Assembly (NCBI RefSeq): GCF_043944905.1
Contig: NZ_JBIMSN010000016.1
Location: 1 to 64,000, forward strand
DNA from: Antrihabitans spumae
GTDB taxonomy: Bacteria; Actinomycetota; Actinomycetes; Mycobacteriales; Mycobacteriaceae
Reading direction: 5' to 3'
Length of the DNA: 64,000 nucleotides
The notes beneath the pieces are model-generated. The model did not search any database. It had not been told where the DNA came from and saw only the letters and a list, made by a program, of their open reading frames with translations. Both the position numbers and the translations under genes were made by a program. This document shows, piece by piece, positions 60,961 through 64,000 of the stretch (positions are counted from its first letter, which is position 1; each line of letters starts with the position of its first letter).

Positions 60961-61274
60961 CGGCGACGCAGGCGTGGACCGAGATAGGACATCTCGCCGA
61001 CCTGACTCCCGGCGAGGGGCGCACCTACGTGGTGAACGGTCGTCAGATCGCCGTGTTCCTACTCGGTGACGGCACCGTCCGTGCGGTCGACGCGGTGTGC
61101 CCACACAAAGGTGGCCCGCTCGCGGACGGGCAGACCGACGGGACGGTCGTCGTGTGCCCGCTGCACCTGTACGCGTTCGCACTGGCGGACGGCTCGTGCG
61201 CCGACGACGTCGGTGCTGTCAGGGTCTACCCAGCCATGGTGAACGGCGAGCGGATCTTTCTCGAACCGATCTGA
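60957..61274 (+). CDS. nirD: Nitrite reductase small subunit NirD (Rieske-type)
   Basis: A 105-residue Rieske-fold protein. Unlike many NirD proteins, it keeps the cluster ligands: CPHKGGPL (C-x-H) and CPLHLYAF (C-x2-H), so a 2Fe-2S cluster is expected. ATG 60957 overlaps the nirB stop (ATGA). Confidence 0.94.
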   Translation: MTATQAWTEIGHLADLTPGEGRTYVVNGRQIAVFLLGDGTVRAVDAVCPHKGGPLADGQTDGTVVVCPLHLYAFALADGSCADDVGAVRVYPAMVNGERIFLEPI

Positions 61275-61300
61275 GCGGCGACCGGGTCGGACGGACCCAT

Positions 61301-61306
61301 TACCCT
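61301..61306 (+). promoter_or_regulatory. -10 box of the Wadjet-type locus
   Basis: TACCCT, six bases before GTG 61313: a likely leaderless start, giving the defence genes their own promoter only 26 bases after nirD. Confidence 0.5.
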
Positions 61307-61312
61307 CGTCGG

Positions 61313-62797
61313 GTGACCGAATCCGACGACCGCCTTCTGCGCGACGATCGGCTTCGGCTGTTTTCGTTCACAACTGCCGAGAAACGTGCCGACTACCTGC
61401 AGGTTCTTCGGGCGTTCGACAAAGCCCGAGCCGGGTACGTCGTGCTGCTGCATGCGGGTGACGTCGCGGCACTGACCGCCAAGGACAGCGACAGTGCTGT
61501 GACGCTGACCGCAGCCGAGGTCGGGCCGCTGCTCGAACAGCTGCACTCCTGGGGGGTGCTCGAGCGAAGCTACGACGGAACGCGCGCCGCCAACCTCGCC
61601 GAGTATCGCAACCGCCACTACGTCTATCAGTTCGCGCAAACGGGCTACCAGGCGTTTCGTGCCGTCGAGGATGTCCTGGCCGCGCGCATCGAGGACGCCG
61701 CGCTGTCTCGGCTGGTACTGCCGGAACTGCTTGCGGATCTGGACGATCTCGCCAAGGCGAACCGCGAAGCAGATGCCGACGCGGTGTACCGAAAACTGAG
61801 CCGGCTCGACGCCGCGCTGTCCGAACTGGCAACGCGAGCGGCACACTTCTACCTCTCCCTCGGCGATTTGGTCAGAACTACCGAGGTGACCCCCGAGTCG
61901 TTTCTTGCACACAAGGACGCGCTGCTGTCCCACATGCGCGAATTCAGCCTCGACCTCGCGCGCTACGCGCCGAAGCTGGCAGCGGCCATCGAAGCGGTCG
62001 AAGCGACCGGCGTCGATCGGCTGTTCCAGCGCGCAGCCGAAAGTGACGAGCGAGTGCTGCTGACCGTTGCCGAGCGCCGAGACGACTGGCAGGCGCGGTG
62101 GGCGGGCCTGAGCAACTGGTTCGTCACCGCCGAATCGGAGCTCAGCGAATCCGACCGTCTCCGCGAGGGCACGATGAGCGCAATCGCAGCGGTCCTGGCA
62201 CTGCTGCGTCGAGTCACCGAAAGCCGTAAAGGCGGGGTGAGCCGAGAGTCCGCGTTGCGCCACCTCGCCGGCTGGTTCGCCGCAGCACCGTCGGACGAGG
62301 CCGCGCACGCGCTCTTCGGCGCGGTCTACGGTCTCGGCCGACCACGGCACCTTGCGCTCGAACATCCAGACGCCGAACTCGTCCCGGTCTCACAGTCGTG
62401 GTGGGACGCTCCCCCTGTCGAGATCTCCCGGACACTCGCCGAAACCGGACGGGCGCCGTCACCCGGCGCACCGGGGCGGATTCAGCGCAACGACGCGGGC
62501 ATTCGTCGGCTCCGCGCCGCGCAGTTGGAAGCGCAGAGATCGCGCGCGGCTGCGGCCGCAGCACTCGCTGCAGGCGGTGTGCACGATCGAGTTCTGGACG
62601 AGGAAGAGACCGAGGTCCTCCTCGGATTGCTCAACGCCGCCCTCACCGCTCGGGTGCCGGTCAGCGGACGGACGCGACCGTCGACCGGCTCCGAACACGG
62701 CGTCAAGCTCACCCTGCGGCCGCACGAGCGCTCGACCGTCATTCGGACCGCTCGCGGGTTGCTTCATCTCGACGGCCTCGAAGTGACGGTGCGATGA
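61313..62797 (+). CDS. jetA: TIGR02677/DUF2397 protein, Wadjet JetA-like
   Basis: A 494-residue cytosolic protein that I assign to the DUF2397 (TIGR02677) family, the first gene of one Wadjet type (JetABCD, I believe type III). Recognisable are the N-terminal LFSFTTAEKRADYLQVLRAF, YVYQFAQTGYQAFRAVE and a long helical middle part, then the C-terminal EVLLGLLNAALTARVPVSG...GVKLTLRP. JetA is a kleisin-like subunit of an SMC-type complex that detects and destroys plasmids. GTG 61313 is placed by the -10 spacing. Its stop overlaps the next ATG. Confidence 0.85.
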   Translation: MTESDDRLLRDDRLRLFSFTTAEKRADYLQVLRAFDKARAGYVVLLHAGDVAALTAKDSDSAVTLTAAEVGPLLEQLHSWGVLERSYDGTRAANLAEYRNRHYVYQFAQTGYQAFRAVEDVLAARIEDAALSRLVLPELLADLDDLAKANREADADAVYRKLSRLDAALSELATRAAHFYLSLGDLVRTTEVTPESFLAHKDALLSHMREFSLDLARYAPKLAAAIEAVEATGVDRLFQRAAESDERVLLTVAERRDDWQARWAGLSNWFVTAESELSESDRLREGTMSAIAAVLALLRRVTESRKGGVSRESALRHLAGWFAAAPSDEAAHALFGAVYGLGRPRHLALEHPDAELVPVSQSWWDAPPVEISRTLAETGRAPSPGAPGRIQRNDAGIRRLRAAQLEAQRSRAAAAAALAAGGVHDRVLDEEETEVLLGLLNAALTARVPVSGRTRPSTGSEHGVKLTLRPHERSTVIRTARGLLHLDGLEVTVR

Positions 62798-64000
62798 CCT
62801 CCGATCGTATACCGGCGCTCGCGCTCGACAACTACCAGCGCGCGGCTCGGGTAATCCTGTCCAATCACCTTGTCACACAGACATATCCGGACCGAATTGC
62901 CCTTCCACTGCTGCGCCGCTGGGCGACCGAGTTGCGCGAGGACCTCCTCGACCTGTTCGGTTACCGACTCGAAGTGACCGAGACAACGGCACGCCTGTTT
63001 CCGATCATCGATCGGCTCGACCCGACCCAGCCCGCCCGCACCGCTACCGAGCGGATCTTCGACCGACGCCGCTACGCCTATCTCACCCTCGCCCTGGCAG
63101 CCCTCGGCCGTGCAGGTGACCAGATCACCCTGTCGGAGTTAGCAGATCACGTTGCGGCGGAGACGATGCAGGTCGACGGTCTCGAGCTCGCCACCGAACG
63201 TGGTTCCGATCGGGATGCCTTCGTCGACGCCGTTGGTTGGCTTGCGACGCGCGGGGCGATCACACTCGCCGACGGTGACGCCGGCGGCTGGGCGTCGGAT
63301 CCCAATGCGGGAGAAGCGCTTTACGACATCGACCGAACTGTTGTGCTCGCGCTGTTCCGGCCGCCGCGGGTGCTGCAGCAGCTACACAGCGTCTCGGGTC
63401 TGCTGTCGGGCGCGGCCACCGACACGCTCGAGGACCTCGCACCGGACCCGCAGGAGTCCTCGCGGCGGGTTCGCCGTGCACTCGTGGAACGTCCGGTCGT
63501 CTATGCCGTCGAGCTGCCAACGGACGAAGTCGGCCTGCTCGGGTCCGAACGCCTCATCGCCGAAGTCGAAGAACTGACCGGTCTTTCGGCCGAGCGTCGA
63601 GCCGAGGGCGTGGCGCTCATCGACACCTCGGGCAGATTTTCCGACATCCGATTCCCGAGTACAGGCACGCTCGCGCAGGTTGCGCTTCTGCTTGCCGGCG
63701 AGCTTGCCGATAGGGTGCTCGATCCGGACCAGCCACCGTATCTGCTCGGTGCACCGCCCGACTCGAGCGCTGCCCTCGCGCGTCAACTCGACGCAGCGAT
63801 ACCGGATTCTCCTCTCGTCGATGCTGACGAATCGTCGGCTGTAGCCGCAGGGTCGCCCTCCGGTACGGACCTGCCGTTCGTCGAGGACTCGTGGATCAAC
63901 GCCACCATCGAGGGTCTGATCGAGCGCTACGGCAAAACCTTTGCAGCACAATGGCAAGCGGACCATCTCGGGCTACGCTCCGGCGCCGTTGCGCTACTTG
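62794..64000 (+). CDS. jetB: TIGR02678/DUF2398 protein, Wadjet JetB-like (cut by window end)
   Basis: The frame is open from ATG 62794 to the window end, about 402 codons, and overlaps the jetA stop (ATGA). The translation begins MTSDRIPALALDNYQRAARV; FDRRRYAYLTLALAALGRAG followed by ITLSELADHVAAE fits the DUF2398 (TIGR02678) family, which forms the KITE-like second subunit of this Wadjet type. An SMC-like ATPase (jetC) and a toprim-type nuclease (jetD) would be expected just beyond the edge. Confidence 0.83.
   Translation, partial: MTSDRIPALALDNYQRAARVILSNHLVTQTYPDRIALPLLRRWATELREDLLDLFGYRLEVTETTARLFPIIDRLDPTQPARTATERIFDRRRYAYLTLALAALGRAGDQITLSELADHVAAETMQVDGLELATERGSDRDAFVDAVGWLATRGAITLADGDAGGWASDPNAGEALYDIDRTVVLALFRPPRVLQQLHSVSGLLSGAATDTLEDLAPDPQESSRRVRRALVERPVVYAVELPTDEVGLLGSERLIAEVEELTGLSAERRAEGVALIDTSGRFSDIRFPSTGTLAQVALLLAGELADRVLDPDQPPYLLGAPPDSSAALARQLDAAIPDSPLVDADESSAVAAGSPSGTDLPFVEDSWINATIEGLIERYGKTFAAQWQADHLGLRSGAVALL

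Overview
The window is high-GC, densely coded actinobacterial DNA. It carries the complete Pup-proteasome gene set (pup, prcB, prcA, dop, pafA, mpa/ARC, pafB, pafC), and several start codons sit 6-7 bases after a TANNNT -10 box, as in leaderless mycobacterial and rhodococcal genes. From memory, gene order follows the Mycobacterium tuberculosis stretch from cobN to metH and the PAC2 gene (about Rv2062c to Rv2125), with several insertions. A Rhodococcus or close Nocardiales relative is most likely (inference). No tRNA, rRNA, CRISPR array, insertion sequence or prophage was found.

Layout. 0.3-12.6 kb: cobalamin (B12) synthesis. cobN is read leftward behind a B12 riboswitch; cobG-cobH-cobIJ and a DUF218 gene are read rightward; cobK, a secreted protein, cobL and an SDR are read leftward; an F420-type reductase gene follows. 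cobM is absent. 12.6-17.7 kb: a leftward stressosome / partner-switching operon (RsbR, RsbS, RsbT, RsbX-like phosphatase, a large PAS-PP2C-ATPase protein, an STAS antagonist). 17.7-29.3 kb: an Xaa-Pro peptidase, a 5'-3' exonuclease, a DUF4333 membrane protein, then helY, tatC, tatA, a PanE-like reductase, pafC, pafB and pafA. 29.4-34.4 kb: a PAP2-diacylglycerol kinase fusion, then prcA, prcB, pup and dop. 34.5-41.3 kb: accessory genes, including a DUF418-Nudix fused reading frame, a molybdenum oxidoreductase with its cytochrome b, and a DUF222/HNH gene next to two identical palindromes. 41.3-48.7 kb: mpa/ARC with an AIM24-type gene, a lipoprotein, a peroxiredoxin, trmI, a RecB-type nuclease, hisG, hisE and a HAD phosphatase. 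49-55.5 kb: metH behind a SAM-IV riboswitch, a PAC2 gene and an MFS transporter. 55.5-61.3 kb: an adenylation-carrier-acyltransferase fusion behind a putative iron box, then a nitrite reductase operon. 61.3-64 kb: the first two genes of what looks like a Wadjet (JetABCD) plasmid-defence locus, cut by the window end.

How it fits together. The cob genes make the cofactor used by the B12-dependent MetH; B12 controls cobN and SAM controls metH, each by a riboswitch. Pup is deamidated by Dop, ligated to targets by PafA, and recognised by Mpa, which feeds the PrcBA core. PafBC is known in related bacteria as a DNA-damage transcription activator. The most unusual items are the adenylation-carrier-acyltransferase fusion with its iron-box-like promoter, the DUF418-Nudix reading frame, the lipid gene between pafA and prcA, the PanE-like gene coupled to pafC, and the defence locus at the right edge.
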